Assembly: GCA_035048495.1 (NCBI GenBank)
Contig: CM068540.1
Span: 5,378,829 to 5,442,828 of the forward strand
Source: Euptelea pleiosperma
Taxonomy: Eukaryota > Streptophyta > Magnoliopsida > Ranunculales > Eupteleaceae
Direction of reading: 5' to 3'
DNA length: 64,000 nt
The notes under the pieces are model-generated. The model was given only the letters and a program-made list of their open reading frames with translations, ran no database searches and was not told the origin of the DNA. Below are positions 12,215 through 22,424 of this stretch, one piece after another. The position numbers and the translations under genes were made by a program. Each line of letters begins with the position of its first letter. Position 1 is the first letter of the stretch.

Positions 12215-12310
12215 AGGCTCTGCTTGGTACACCGTATACTGATGCAAATGCATTCGTTTACAGTGCACCCTACAAATTTCGGTGCTTGGTTACCATGGCA
12301 ATGAATGCAG
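12215..12310. repeat. Partial GCTCTGCTTGGTA-type element
   Basis: Begins GGCTCTGCTTGGTACACCGTA and contains GCAAATGCATTCGTTTACAG; related to the fold-back arms at 13975-14190. Confidence 0.45.
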
Positions 12311-12494
12311 CAGCTGTGCATTCCTTCAAGTAAAAGTCTTGCATTGAAATGTCAGAAAAAAACTGGCTGAATCACAATGCAGAAGATGACAACCCAAAAT
12401 TGAATGGATTTTTTTATTCTTTTTAAGAAAAAGAGAAAAATTGAACTTTCAGATTTAGAATGGAAAATAGAAACAAAAGGATTAAACCTTCCCT

Positions 12495-12895
12495 CACATG
12501 GGGTTGTGAGCGAAGCCGATCACAACCCACAATACGAGCCACGTGGCACATTTTTAGTGGGACGTCGACTGTATGTATGTTTGGTCAATCACTAGGTGGA
12601 CCTACAAACCAAAAATAAACCTGATCAGTGATTTCTAAGCATTGGATTGAAGTTATTTTCGTGGGTTGATTTTAGCCGTAGGAATTTGAGCATTATTGAG
12701 CGTTATTTGGGTGCAAAGATCCAAAGGTTGTAAATCACTAATCAAGCTGATTTTTGGTTTGCAGTTCCACCGAGGGACTGGACAAAAATCCATATAGTCA
12801 GCGCCCTCTAAGAGTGTGCCACGTGTCTTGTATTGTGGGCTGTGATCGGCTTCACTCACAGCCCGGTGTGAGCGAAGGTTTACTCAAAGAAAAGA
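12495..12895. mobile_element. Fold-back element, family A
   Basis: Left end near GTTGTGAGCGAAGCCGATCAC, right end near GTGATCGGCTTCACTCACA; arms carry ACGAGCCACGTGGCACA and its complement and the ATCAGTGATT inner arm. Ends not defined to the base. Confidence 0.7.
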
Positions 12896-13109
12896 AAAAG
12901 GTTGTGATGTAACAAGGTACACCGTACACCTGACGCCAAATGGTGTTAGGTAGAGCTATATCTAATACACCCCGCTGCCTTTTGGTCCACCTAATAAACC
13001 CACGAAAAGACTCCAATCCAACTGTTACAAATCACTAATCAGGTTGACTTTCGGTCCATAGGTCCTAAGGATGGCCAAAGCCAAACAACCATAGGTTAAC
13101 TAGTAAATC

Positions 13110-13475
13110 TTATCAGACCCCCGCTGGTCGGGTTGCTACCTCGCCATCCACAATATAAGCCACGTGGCAATATCTTATAGGACATTGGCTGTATAGATGT
13201 TTGGTCAATCCTAGGTGGACCCATAAACCCAAAATCAACCTGATCAGTGATTTCTAAGTGTTAGTTGAAGTCATTTTCAAGGGTTGATTTTGACCGTAGG
13301 AATTTGAGCATTATTTACCTTGGGTACACTAATCAAGCTGATTTTTGGTTTGTGGGTCCACTTAGGGATTGGCCAAACATCTATACGGCCAGCGTCCTCT
13401 AAGAGTGTACCTCATGGCTCATATATATTATGGGTGGTGAGGGCTTCTCTGACCATCGGTGGTCAGCAAGTTTTA
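13110..13475. mobile_element. Fold-back element, family A
   Basis: Arms share ACAATATAAGCCACGTGGCA, GATGTTTGGTCAATCC and ATCAGTGATTTCTAAG and pair across a loop near 13290. Confidence 0.65.
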
Positions 13476-13559
13476 CTCAAAGAGATGCAGTCATAGACCA
13501 ACCAAGTACTGGCATAATCTAAATTCTGTGGGGCCACAGTGGGAGCTACATAATCATAA

Positions 13560-13875
13560 TCTATAGATATGTAATTATCTACAAACCAATCCCTAGATGG
13601 GCCTACAAACCAAAAATCGGCCCAATATTAGTGATTTATAAGCGTTGGATTGGAGTCATTTTCATGGGTTGATTTTAACCATGGTCCTTTGATCATTATT
13701 CACCATTATTTGGGTACAAGGATCCAAAGGTTTTAAATAACTATTCAGGTTGATTTTTAGTTTGTAGGCCCATATAGGGATTGGCCAAACATCCATACCA
13801 TTAGGTCCTCTAAAAGTGTGCCATGTGGCTCATATTATGGGCAGTCATCGAGGGCGGTCAGCGAAATTTTACTAG
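13560..13875. mobile_element. Fold-back element, family A, partial
   Basis: Retains the inner arms and loop (CCAATCCCTAGATGGGCC to GGGATTGGCCAAACATCC) and a right end GTGCCATGTGGCTCATATTATG; the left end is missing. Confidence 0.55.
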
Positions 13876-13974
13876 TAGGTGGTGGGCGTTGGGGGAGTGA
13901 ATGAGGTTAGGGCTGGGACACGTGTTCTTGCGGAGGGGCGCGGAAAATTGATCAAAGTGTTTACAGAGTTTTCC

Positions 13975-14190
13975 TCAATTGCTACCAAACAACCGTAAGC
14001 TAATGCATCGTAAACTAATGGACCGTAACGGAATGCATTTGCATTCACTTACAAAATGCATTCATTTACAGTGTACTAAGGCTCTGCTTGGTATACTATA
14101 AATTAATGCATTTTGCAAATGAATGCAAATGCATTAAGTTACTGTGCGTTAGTTTACGATGCATTAGTTTACGGTTACTTGGTACCAATC
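13975..14190. repeat. Inverted repeat with ATGCATTTGCATTC arms
   Basis: Left arm (CAACCGTAAGCTAATGCATCGTAAAC...) and right arm (...GTTTACGATGCATTAGTTTACGGTTAC) are inverted copies, about 80 bp each, around a GGCTCTGCTTGGTA centre. Related to 12215-12310. Confidence 0.6.
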
Positions 14191-14334
14191 GCGGATTTTC
14201 AGCCAAATTCTGCCGAAATGACTTGTCGGAAGAATCAGCAACATCAAAGCCGGAATACCTTAAATCTCTACCTTGAACAAAGATAATCAGATTTTCAGCC
14301 AAATTCAGTCGAGAAGGAATGTAACACAGTATAT

Positions 14335-14600
14335 AGGGATTGGCCAAACATCCATATGTTGAGTGTCCTCTAAAAATGTGCCATGTGGCTCATGTGTGGG
14401 TGTTTAGTGATCGTGTTGGTCAGCCAAGTTTTGCTCCCTTTTGATCAGCCTACATGCTAAAAGTCAGCTGATTGATTGTTTGAGTTTTGTTGGGTTGATC
14501 ACCAATTAGGTTGATTGGTTTTTGGTGTGTAGGTGTACCGTGTACCAAAGGGGTGGCCTAGACATTTATGGGTCAGTGGCCCCGAAAGAGTGTTTCATGT
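14335..14600. repeat. Fragments of family A and A' elements
   Basis: 14335-14400 is a single right arm of family A (GGGATTGGCCAAACATCC...GTGCCATGTGGCTCAT). 14445-14600 is an A'-like arm pair with CAGCTGATTGATTG and GGGTGGCCTAGACATTTATGG. Confidence 0.45.
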
Positions 14601-14756
14601 GGCTTTTCGAGAGTGGGAACACCAAATTTTGCGCTCCTACGCGGGTCCCATTGATTAATGATCTAGGTTGAAAAGAAGAGAGTAGGTAGTATCATAAGTA
14701 CTATAATATAAAACTAGGTGATGTTTCCTTGGCTTTCTTCTTATTAATTTTGCTTG

Positions 14757-15293
14757 GGGTAGCTCCACGGGCGCCCACCTCTTTAAGCCGGGCACCCACA
14801 AAATAAACCAATTTTTGAGGACCAAATTGCCCTCTCCCATCTTTTACAGTTTTGTTTGGGCACCCACACCGAAAAAAAATAGAGAAGAAGAAGAAGAAGG
14901 AGGAGGAGGAGGAGGAGGAGGAGGGGAAGAAGAAGAGGAGGAGGAGGAAGAAGAAGAGGAGGAGGAGGACGCCATCGCCGGAGGTACCTCTCTCTCTCTC
15001 TATCGCGCCGGAGGTGGTGGTGGAGTGGTTTGGAGCACCGCATACTCCCACAATTTTTTTTTTTTTTTTGCCTCCACGGCTTGGAACTACCGTGGCCACC
15101 ATGGCAGCCACGGCCAAGCCAGCCATGGTCACCATGGCACCCACGGCCAGGAGCCCAAAGTCAGAATTTTTTTTGGATTTTAATGTGGGTGCCCAGCAAA
15201 ATGGGGTACCCAAACAGGGGCCCTCTAATAGGCGTAGGTGCCCATCAAATGTTGGTGCCCAGCCGAAAGAGGTGGGCGCCCGTAGAGCTACCC
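14757..15293. mobile_element. Non-autonomous TIR element with 9-bp target duplication
   Basis: Ends pair as GGGTAGCTCCACGGGCGCCC and GGGTAGCTCTACGGGCGCCC, continuing for about 40 bp. Flanked by identical TTTTGCTTG at 14748-14756 and 15294-15302. The 9-bp duplication points to the Mutator-like group. The interior has a purine-only GAA/GGA tract (14881-14970) and a CCATGG-rich stretch around 15095-15155. The open frames in it are low-complexity and not genes. Confidence 0.85.
14881..14970 (+). repeat. GAA/GGA polypurine tract
   Basis: About 90 bp of near-uninterrupted purine, made of GAA and GGA triplets. The long open frames here (poly-Glu on one strand, poly-Leu on the other) are by-products of composition. 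Confidence 0.9.
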
Positions 15294-15302
15294 TTTTGCT
15301 TG

Positions 15303-16130
15303 TTTATAAAGTTTCTCGTGAAAAGTGATGAAGAGAGATCGATAAATATGGAGGATTCGAAGACAAAAATCACACACGAAATCGGGGGAATGTAAATCGA
15401 CGCTCTTCGATTCCGATGACAGGGTGTTAAGAGCAGAATCGTTGGAGTCCATCCTGTCCAATCCGCCTACGAATCAGTAGGGATTACCAGGTTAGGGCGT
15501 CGTTAAGATTATCAAGCTCATTACCCAACGATTCGCACCAGAAATTGATTAGGATCACGAGCTGTTGAGGGAAAGATGATCATTCAACCATATGATCTTC
15601 ATATCCTCCCTCACCAACATCGATCTCCCGAATCAAAGAGCTCTGAACCGAAACCAACGATTCCTTCTTCTCCTTCAATTATTTCTTTTTACTGCTAATC
15701 TTTGCCGCTGCCTCTTGGATCTCGTCGTCTTGATGCCTATCGGATAGTCGGAGATGAGACGAAGAAGGTCGGAAATGACGCCTGAGATGTCTTCGGTCTT
15801 GGAAATGGTGTCGGAGCAACTAGAGATTATCTCAGAGTAAAGAGAGAGAAAGGGGGAGAGAACGTCAGGACAACTTTTGCGTTATAATTCATAGGGCTGC
15901 AACTTGGGCGGGCTCAACCCGAGCTCGACGGGCGAAACCCGACGTGGGCTCAAGTTGGGTTGGCTTTTATCGGGCTCGGGCTCGATTTTTGGAACCCAGT
16001 GACAATCAGGTTGGGCTTGGGTTGAGGCCTCGAGAAACCCGATTCAACCCGAGCCTGATTATTATATAAGTTTTTCTCAGAACATTAAGTACTCTTTCGT
16101 GCACCACACGTTTTGGTGCTTCTCGCCACA
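15303..16130. other. Gene-free spacer
   Basis: No gene recognised. 15890-16060 is a GGGCTCGGGC/GCCCGA-rich stretch of a type also seen near 3830. 15350-15850 has mixed sequence without a long open frame on either strand. Confidence 0.4.
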
Positions 16131-19100
16131 CACCCGTTTTGGAGTAAAACTTGCTTGACCACACCACACACAAGCTGCTTGCCGCGTGGATTTTGTACGG
16201 TAGCAAGTCACATCGGCACGAGCCACAAACTCATCCTCTCCTCCTCTGGTTACCCTACTCAGGTTTGGTGAGAGTAAATGAAAAAAGTGAGAAAAAATAA
16301 AAGTCAAAAAAGCAAAGCAACACGAAGAAGACAGTGACAATTTCTTATAAGACACTTACTTTAGATGTTTGACCAATGGTTTTAAAAACGGCCGTTTAAC
16401 CGGTAACGCCCCAAGCCCATTTTCGTTAAAACCGTTTAAACACTTTTTATCAGTTTTGAAAAAAATGGCCGTTTTTTTTTTTTATTTTATTTGTTTTAAC
16501 AGCCGTTAAAATCGTTTAAACAGCCGTTTAATTCTGAAAAATTTTGTGAAAAAAACGGCCGTTAAATCCGTTTAATTTTCGTTAAATTCTATTTTTTTTT
16601 AAAATTTCAAAATTTGAATTTCAGCGCCATTTTTTATGTTTTTTTCCTTTAAAATCCGTTAAAATCGTTAAAATCCATTTAATTCCGTTAAATTCCATTT
16701 TTTCCCCTTTTTTCCATTTTTTCCCCTTTTTTTCCATTTTTTCCCCTGGCCATTTCAAACCGTTTTAACGGCCATTTAAACGGTAACGTCCCCAGTCCAT
16801 TTAATCGTTAAAACGACCTCCTTTAAATGGTTTTAAAAACGGCCGTTTAAACAGAAACGCCCTAAGCCCGTTTCTGTTAAAACCGTTTCAACATGTTTTA
16901 ACGTATTTGAATTTAACGGCCATTTTTTTTGTTTTAACGGCAGTTAAAACCGTTTAAACAGACGTTAAATTCTGAAATTTTTTGTGAAAAAATGTCCGTT
17001 AAATTCCGTGTTTTTTTTTTAATTTTCGAATTTCAAAATTTAAATTTCAGCGCCATTTTTTCCATCTTTTTCAGTTAAAATCCATTTAAAATCGTTAAAT
17101 TCCATTTTTTGCCCCTGGCCATTTCAATCCATTTTAACGGTTGTTTAAACGGTGACACCCCCAGTCCGTTTAACCGTTAAAACGGCCTCCTCTAAACCTT
17201 GGTTTTAACCAAGGTTTAAAGGAGGCCGTTTTAATGGTATAATGCACTGGGGGGCATTACTGTTAAAACGGATTGTAACAGCCAGGGCCAACAAAAGAAA
17301 AAAAAGGAAAAAATAGAATTTAACTGATTTTAACAGAAAAAACGGAAAAAAATGGCGCTGAAAGTCAAATTTTGAAATTGAAAATTTCAAAAAATGAAAA
17401 AATGGATTTTAACGGCCATTTTTATTCCACAAAAATTTCCAGAATTTAACGGCTGTTAAAACGATTTTAACGGCGGTTAAAATGAAAAAAAACAGCCATT
17501 AAATTCAAAGCGTGAAAATGAATATTAACGATTTTACGGTAACAGGCTTGGGGCGTTACCCTTTAAACGGCTGTTTTTAAAACCATGACTTTGACCCTAG
17601 CTAGTAAGTTCACGTATTATACACGTTTAATACATGATTTTTTTTTTAAGGAACATTTAATATTACCGTATAAAATAAAAAATTAGAAAAAATCACGAAT
17701 TTTAAGATTATACGAATAAAACATGTATTATTCATGTTTAATACACGGATTGCGTGTTTTTTAAATAAAAACATGTTAAATGGCCGCATAAAATAAAAAA
17801 ATAGATAAAATTCAGGCTTTTTAAGGCTAAACAAATATGAATTTCAACAATGACCGAATTTTTGACCAGATGTTTTTATCCCGAAACCGAATTAAACTCG
17901 AACTTTTCTCGTTTCGAATCTTTACCGAATTGCTAATTGGTACGTTAAAAACTGTTAAAACCCGTTTTGACGCTTTGAAATTAACGGCCTTTTTTCATTT
18001 TAACGGCTGTTAAAAAATTTTGTGAAAAAAAGGCCATTATTTCCGTTAAATTACATTTTTTTCGTTTTTCAAAATTTCTAATTTTAAAAGTCAGCACCAT
18101 TTTTCCATTTTTTTTTTCGTTGAATTTGTTAAATTTTTTTTTTTTTTTTTTCATTTTTCCCCATCTACTACAATCCGTTTTAACGGTAACGCCCCCAGTC
18201 TGTTATACCGTTAAAACAGTCTCCTTTAAACCTTGGTTTGGCCAATCCCTAGGTGGAGTAAAACTTCGGTCACAACGCACAATACGAGCCACGTGGCACA
18301 CTCTTGGTGGACGCTGACCGTATGGATGTTTGGCCAATCACTGGGTGGACCTACAAACCAGAAATAAACCTGATCAGTGATTTCTAAGCGTTGGATTGAA
18401 GTTATTTTCATGGCTTGATTTTTACCGTATGAATTTTGAGTATTATTTGGGTGCAAAGATCCATAGGTTGTAAAAGGTAACTGAGTTACTTACCTTTTTT
18501 AATTTCTTTAGTAGAAAAAAGGAAATTACTCTTTGACTCTCACCAAACCTGAGCAGGTTTACGAGAGGAGGAGAGGATGAGTTTATGGCTCGTGCGGATG
18601 CGACTTGTACGTGTTATGTACGTAAGCCACGCGGCAAGCACCTTGCCTATAGTTTGGTAGATACACCATACGTGGTCAGACAAGTTTTACTCCCCCAATG
18701 GGAATATTGATCGCATCTCGGACAACAATACTATAGTCAATAAATTGAGTAAAACTTGGCTGACCACGCACAAAAGTGGACTTTGTACGGTAGGTAACAA
18801 GTCACATCGGCATGAGCCACAAACTTATCCTACTTACTCATGTTTGGTGAAGGTAAAAAAAAAGTGAGAAAAAATAAAAATAAAAAAAAGCCAAGCAACA
18901 TGAAGAAGACGCGTGGTAATTTCTTATAAGACACTGACTTTAGATGTTTGACTAATGGTTTTAAAAACGGCCGTTTAACTGGTAACGCCCCAAGCCCGTT
19001 TCTTTTAAAACCGTTTAAACACGTTTTATCGGTTTTGAAAAAAAGGCCATTTTTTTTGTTTTAACGGCCGTTAGAATCATTTAAACAGCCGTTTAATGAT

Positions 19101-19160
19101 GAAAAATTTTGTGAAAAAAACGGTCGTTAAATCCGTTTAATTTCGTTAAATTCTTTTTTT
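16131..19160. repeat. Nested block of TTTAACGG-rich inverted elements
   Basis: Repeated ends of the type GGTTTTAAAAACGGCCGTTT followed by GGTAACGCCCC occur at 16376, 16826 and 18956 in one orientation, and as the complement near 17525-17590. The interiors are built of TTTAACGG/CCGTTAAA units. Two inverted copies meet at 17195-17225 (CTTGGTTTTAACCAAGG). A flanking piece (GAGCCACAAACTCATCC... to ...TTTCTTATAAGACAC) is duplicated at about 16218-16375 and 18810-18955. Non-coding. Confidence 0.65.
18230..18480. mobile_element. Fold-back element, family A, partial
   Basis: Contains the left arm (CACAATACGAGCCACGTGGCACACTC, GGATGTTTGGCCAATC, CCTGATCAGTGATTTCTAAG) and the loop region GGTGCAAAGATCC; the right arm is missing. 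Confidence 0.6.
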
Positions 19161-19767
19161 TCTGGTTAGTAAGCAATGGTTCAGACCAACTGAATCAAAG
19201 TTTTAAAAAAAAAAGACGAAGAAGAAGAAAAGGGGAATTGCAGATCTGGTTTAGCAGTAAAACTTTAAGGAAGATAATTAATTTCATAAGTCAGCTACAA
19301 AAATAAATAAAACTATATCTCTCTCTCTCTCTCTAATAAATAACTAATTACTGAAAGCCACTAATATTGTTGATAATTGGGGGACAACGCCATCCCTAGG
19401 GCCCGCACAATCAATAGGTCGTACTTCTCGAGGAGATATGGTTCATTTTTCTAACTTGGTCTATATAAGTGGATGTCTGGTTTCTCTTGTTTTACAGAAC
19501 TCTCGTTAAGCTGTGTTTTCAACAGGTTCAAGCGGTTTTGATAGAGGTATTGTTTCGTCCTCTCTCTCTCTCTCTCTCTCGTGTTTGAATTGTGAAACCA
19601 AGCAAATTTTGTTGATTAAAAATGGGTGATACTAGCTGAATGCAAAAATTTAAGCGGGTTCTTCGAAAATCAAATGTTTCAATGGCCTTTATTATCTTCC
19701 CCACTTCAAGAGTCTTGAGAAAGGTCATGCTTAGCTGAAAATGTTTCTATGTTACATGTTGATATGA

Positions 19768-19804
<37 letters not shown>

Positions 19805-19925
19805 ACTATGTATGTACCCGGGGTGGCACATGCTTTACATGTGAGTGAGCGTCTTGTGAAGCCTGGGCGAGGGGCGTGTCCGCGTCTTGTGAAACCCTTG
19901 TGAGGGGGCATGCGCCAACCGTGGA
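19161..19925. other. Gene-free spacer with CT microsatellites
   Basis: Non-coding sequence with (TC)n tracts at about 19316-19334, 19559-19580 and 19768-19804, and a CTTGTGAAGCC/CTTGTGAAACCC direct repeat near 19853-19905. Confidence 0.6.
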
Positions 19926-20226
19926 TTTGAAATCACTAAACAGGTTTATATAGGTCCACCTAGGGATGGGACAAACATCCATGCGGTCAATGGTCCCTAA
20001 GAGTATGCAACGTGGCTTATGCTATTGTCCCTCATTAGATGTGGGTGTGCTGGATATCCTGAACTTTGCAGGGTGCACTCCAACCCAGGTTTTGTCCTTA
20101 GAACAGAGGTATTTAAACGAAGGTTTTACCTTTGAAAGTAGAGAGCCCTTTATTGTGTCACATGCGTGGCACTACCGATTGTTGCTTTATAATTAATAGT
20201 ATAGATACTGTAATATATAGATATAG

Positions 20227-20566
20227 GAGGAATGTTAGAAAGCTAACCCTTAATGGAGTTGCATGAGTAAAACTTCTGTCACAACGGATTGCAAATCACA
20301 CAATCACATGCCAATGAGTTCTCGGCACGTACCCAAGTGCTTTTTGCAACGTACCATGTGCTTTTGCTTTGAGGTGTACATGCCGAGAACTCATTGGCTT
20401 GTGATTGTGTGATTTGCAATCCGTTGTGACAGAAGTTTCACTTGAGTTGCATAAACGCAATCCAGAAAAGACAATAAGTATATAGGTTTTCAAGGCATTT
20501 TTCTTATATTTTCTGTGGGGTTGCATGTGTACAACTCCATTAAGGAGTTGCTTGGTAACATTCCTC
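20227..20566. mobile_element. Family B inverted-repeat element carrying a nested insertion
   Basis: Ends GAGGAATGTTAG and (reverse complement) GAGGAATGTTACC; inner arms CCCTTAATGGAGTT and AACTCCATTAAGG. A second copy of the same family lies in cyclase intron 7 (26936-27105). This copy is interrupted by the hairpin element at 20265-20443. Confidence 0.75.
20265..20443. mobile_element. Near-perfect hairpin element with 9-bp target duplication
   Basis: Two arms of about 68 bp (20265-20332 and 20376-20443) are inverted copies with only about five mismatches by eye, around a 43-bp loop. Ends GAGTAAAACTTCTGTCACAA and AAGTGAAACTTCTGTCACAA. Flanked by identical GAGTTGCAT at 20256-20264 and 20444-20452. 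It sits about 0.5 kb upstream of the cyclase start and inside a family B element. Non-coding. Confidence 0.88.
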
Positions 20567-20631
20567 TCTGTCTCTCTCTCTCTACATATATATAACGAGT
20601 TTGTTCTAAGCTTCATCTTTATTCTACAATT

Positions 20632-20745
20632 CGTTGCATGGGTGGTTCAAAATAATTGGATAAGCAAAGAATTATAGTTCTTGTTGTTTTAAGTAGCTAT
20701 TTGTTTGTAGTCCATGGTTGGAAGTCTCGGCCGATCCCGTTTTTG
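20632..20745 (+). repeat. Copy of a ~115-bp dispersed repeat upstream of the cyclase
   Basis: Closely matches 5985-6105 (GGGTGGTTCAAAATAATTGG, ATTATAGTTCTTGTTGTT, CATGGTTGGAAGTCTCGGCCG). Its nature is unknown; it may be part of a transposed promoter or of a mobile element. Confidence 0.6.
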
Positions 20746-20935
20746 GCCCACTGATCCATTTTATTTCGATCGTATCGGCCAAGATGCATTATTCCATGAA
20801 GAACCTTAAAATCATGATTTGTACAGTGAACTATCATTTTTAAATCGTTGATTAGTGCTTCATTGTAGGAATCAGAGGAATGTTTGATGTATTAATTATA
20901 AGAGATTTACTTTTTGTAGTGAAATATAAGAGGGA

Positions 20936-22381
20936 ATGTGGAAGCTTAAGATTGGCGATGGTGGTGGGCCTTATAGCTCATATCTTTTCAGCACCAACAA
21001 TTTCGTTGGGAGACAGACTTGGGAGTTTGATCCCGACGCCGGAACACCTGAAGAGCGTGCTGAAGTTGAAAAGGCTCGCCAAGAGTTTCGCAAAAACAGG
21101 TTTCAAGTTAAGCCTTGCGGGGATGTTCTATTGCGATTGCAGGTAAATATACAAAATTCTCAGTTGTGGGGATGTTCTTCTTGATCCCCCATTAAACCTA
21201 CTACACACTTCAGAGTTCAGATCAGGAAAAAACAAAAACTTCGAAAATCCAATCTAAAGTTCGATCTAGAAATTGCACAGGTGAGAGAAGCCCGCCCCAG
21301 CCCACTAACCACATGGCTGTTTAGCCCACCCCTTGTTGGATATACAAATTGAACCAAAAATCAATCTGATTGGTTATCTTTAGCCATAGATTTTTGTACT
21401 TTTTAGGATTGATTCTTGCCATTGGATTCAAGCATGCTTTTTGGGTAGTAAATCCACTGGCTAGAAATCATCAATCAAGCAGATTTTTGTGTGTTTATCC
21501 ACCAATAGGTGGGCTGAACATCCCCGCAATCATTAGGCCCAAAACATGATCTATATGTAGGGCCGTGAGAATCATCTGCATGGACTGAAACGGGATTAGG
21601 GAGTCCTCTACATGTAAATTTTTCCATAGCTTTTGATTATTATGAATAGTTAAATAAGATTTTCTACAATATGGAGAGTTAAAATGTTAAATTAATACGA
21701 ATATCGGCTTGATTGTGAGATGATCTCCTCACCATAGAGACCATCCTCGCCAAAAAACATCCCATTCCAAAACATCTAATTTATATATTAGGCCGCACCA
21801 AGTTTTTGTTGTAAAAAATGTTGTATGAAAATGTTGTCCCCCGATCCTGACCCTAGATTGGGGGACAACAATTTCAAACAGCGTTTTTGACAACAATTTT
21901 GGCGTACCCACATGGAAGATGAATCAAGGGTTGATTTTTGGCGATGATGATCTCCTCACCATATCGATCACCCCTACAAAAAATCAGCACATTCCGAAAT
22001 TTCTAACCCCATCAAATGTGGTTTTCAAGTTAATGATAAAAATAGACGGTCAATAATCCTTCAACTTGTAAACCAGTCTATGAATAGCATAATAATTTAA
22101 ATTTTTGTGAGTATGATCTCATCACCATAAAGACTGTCCTCTGACAACAATTTTGGCGTACCCACATGGAAGATGAATCAATAGCTGATTTTGGTGAGTA
22201 TGATTACCTCATCATATAGATCACCCCTAAAAAAAATCCGCCCATTCTGAAATTTCTAACCCCATCAAATGTGATTTTCAAGTTAGCGATAAAAATACAC
22301 GGTCCATAATCCTTCAACTTGTAAACCAGTCTACGAATATCATAATGATTTAAATTTTTGTGAGTATTATCTCATCACCAT

Positions 22382-22424
<43 letters not shown>

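Noticed and set aside
14701..15395. Long open frames on both strands (poly-Glu, poly-Leu, Pro/His-rich)
   Set aside because: They are products of the GAA/GGA tract and other low-complexity DNA inside a TIR element.
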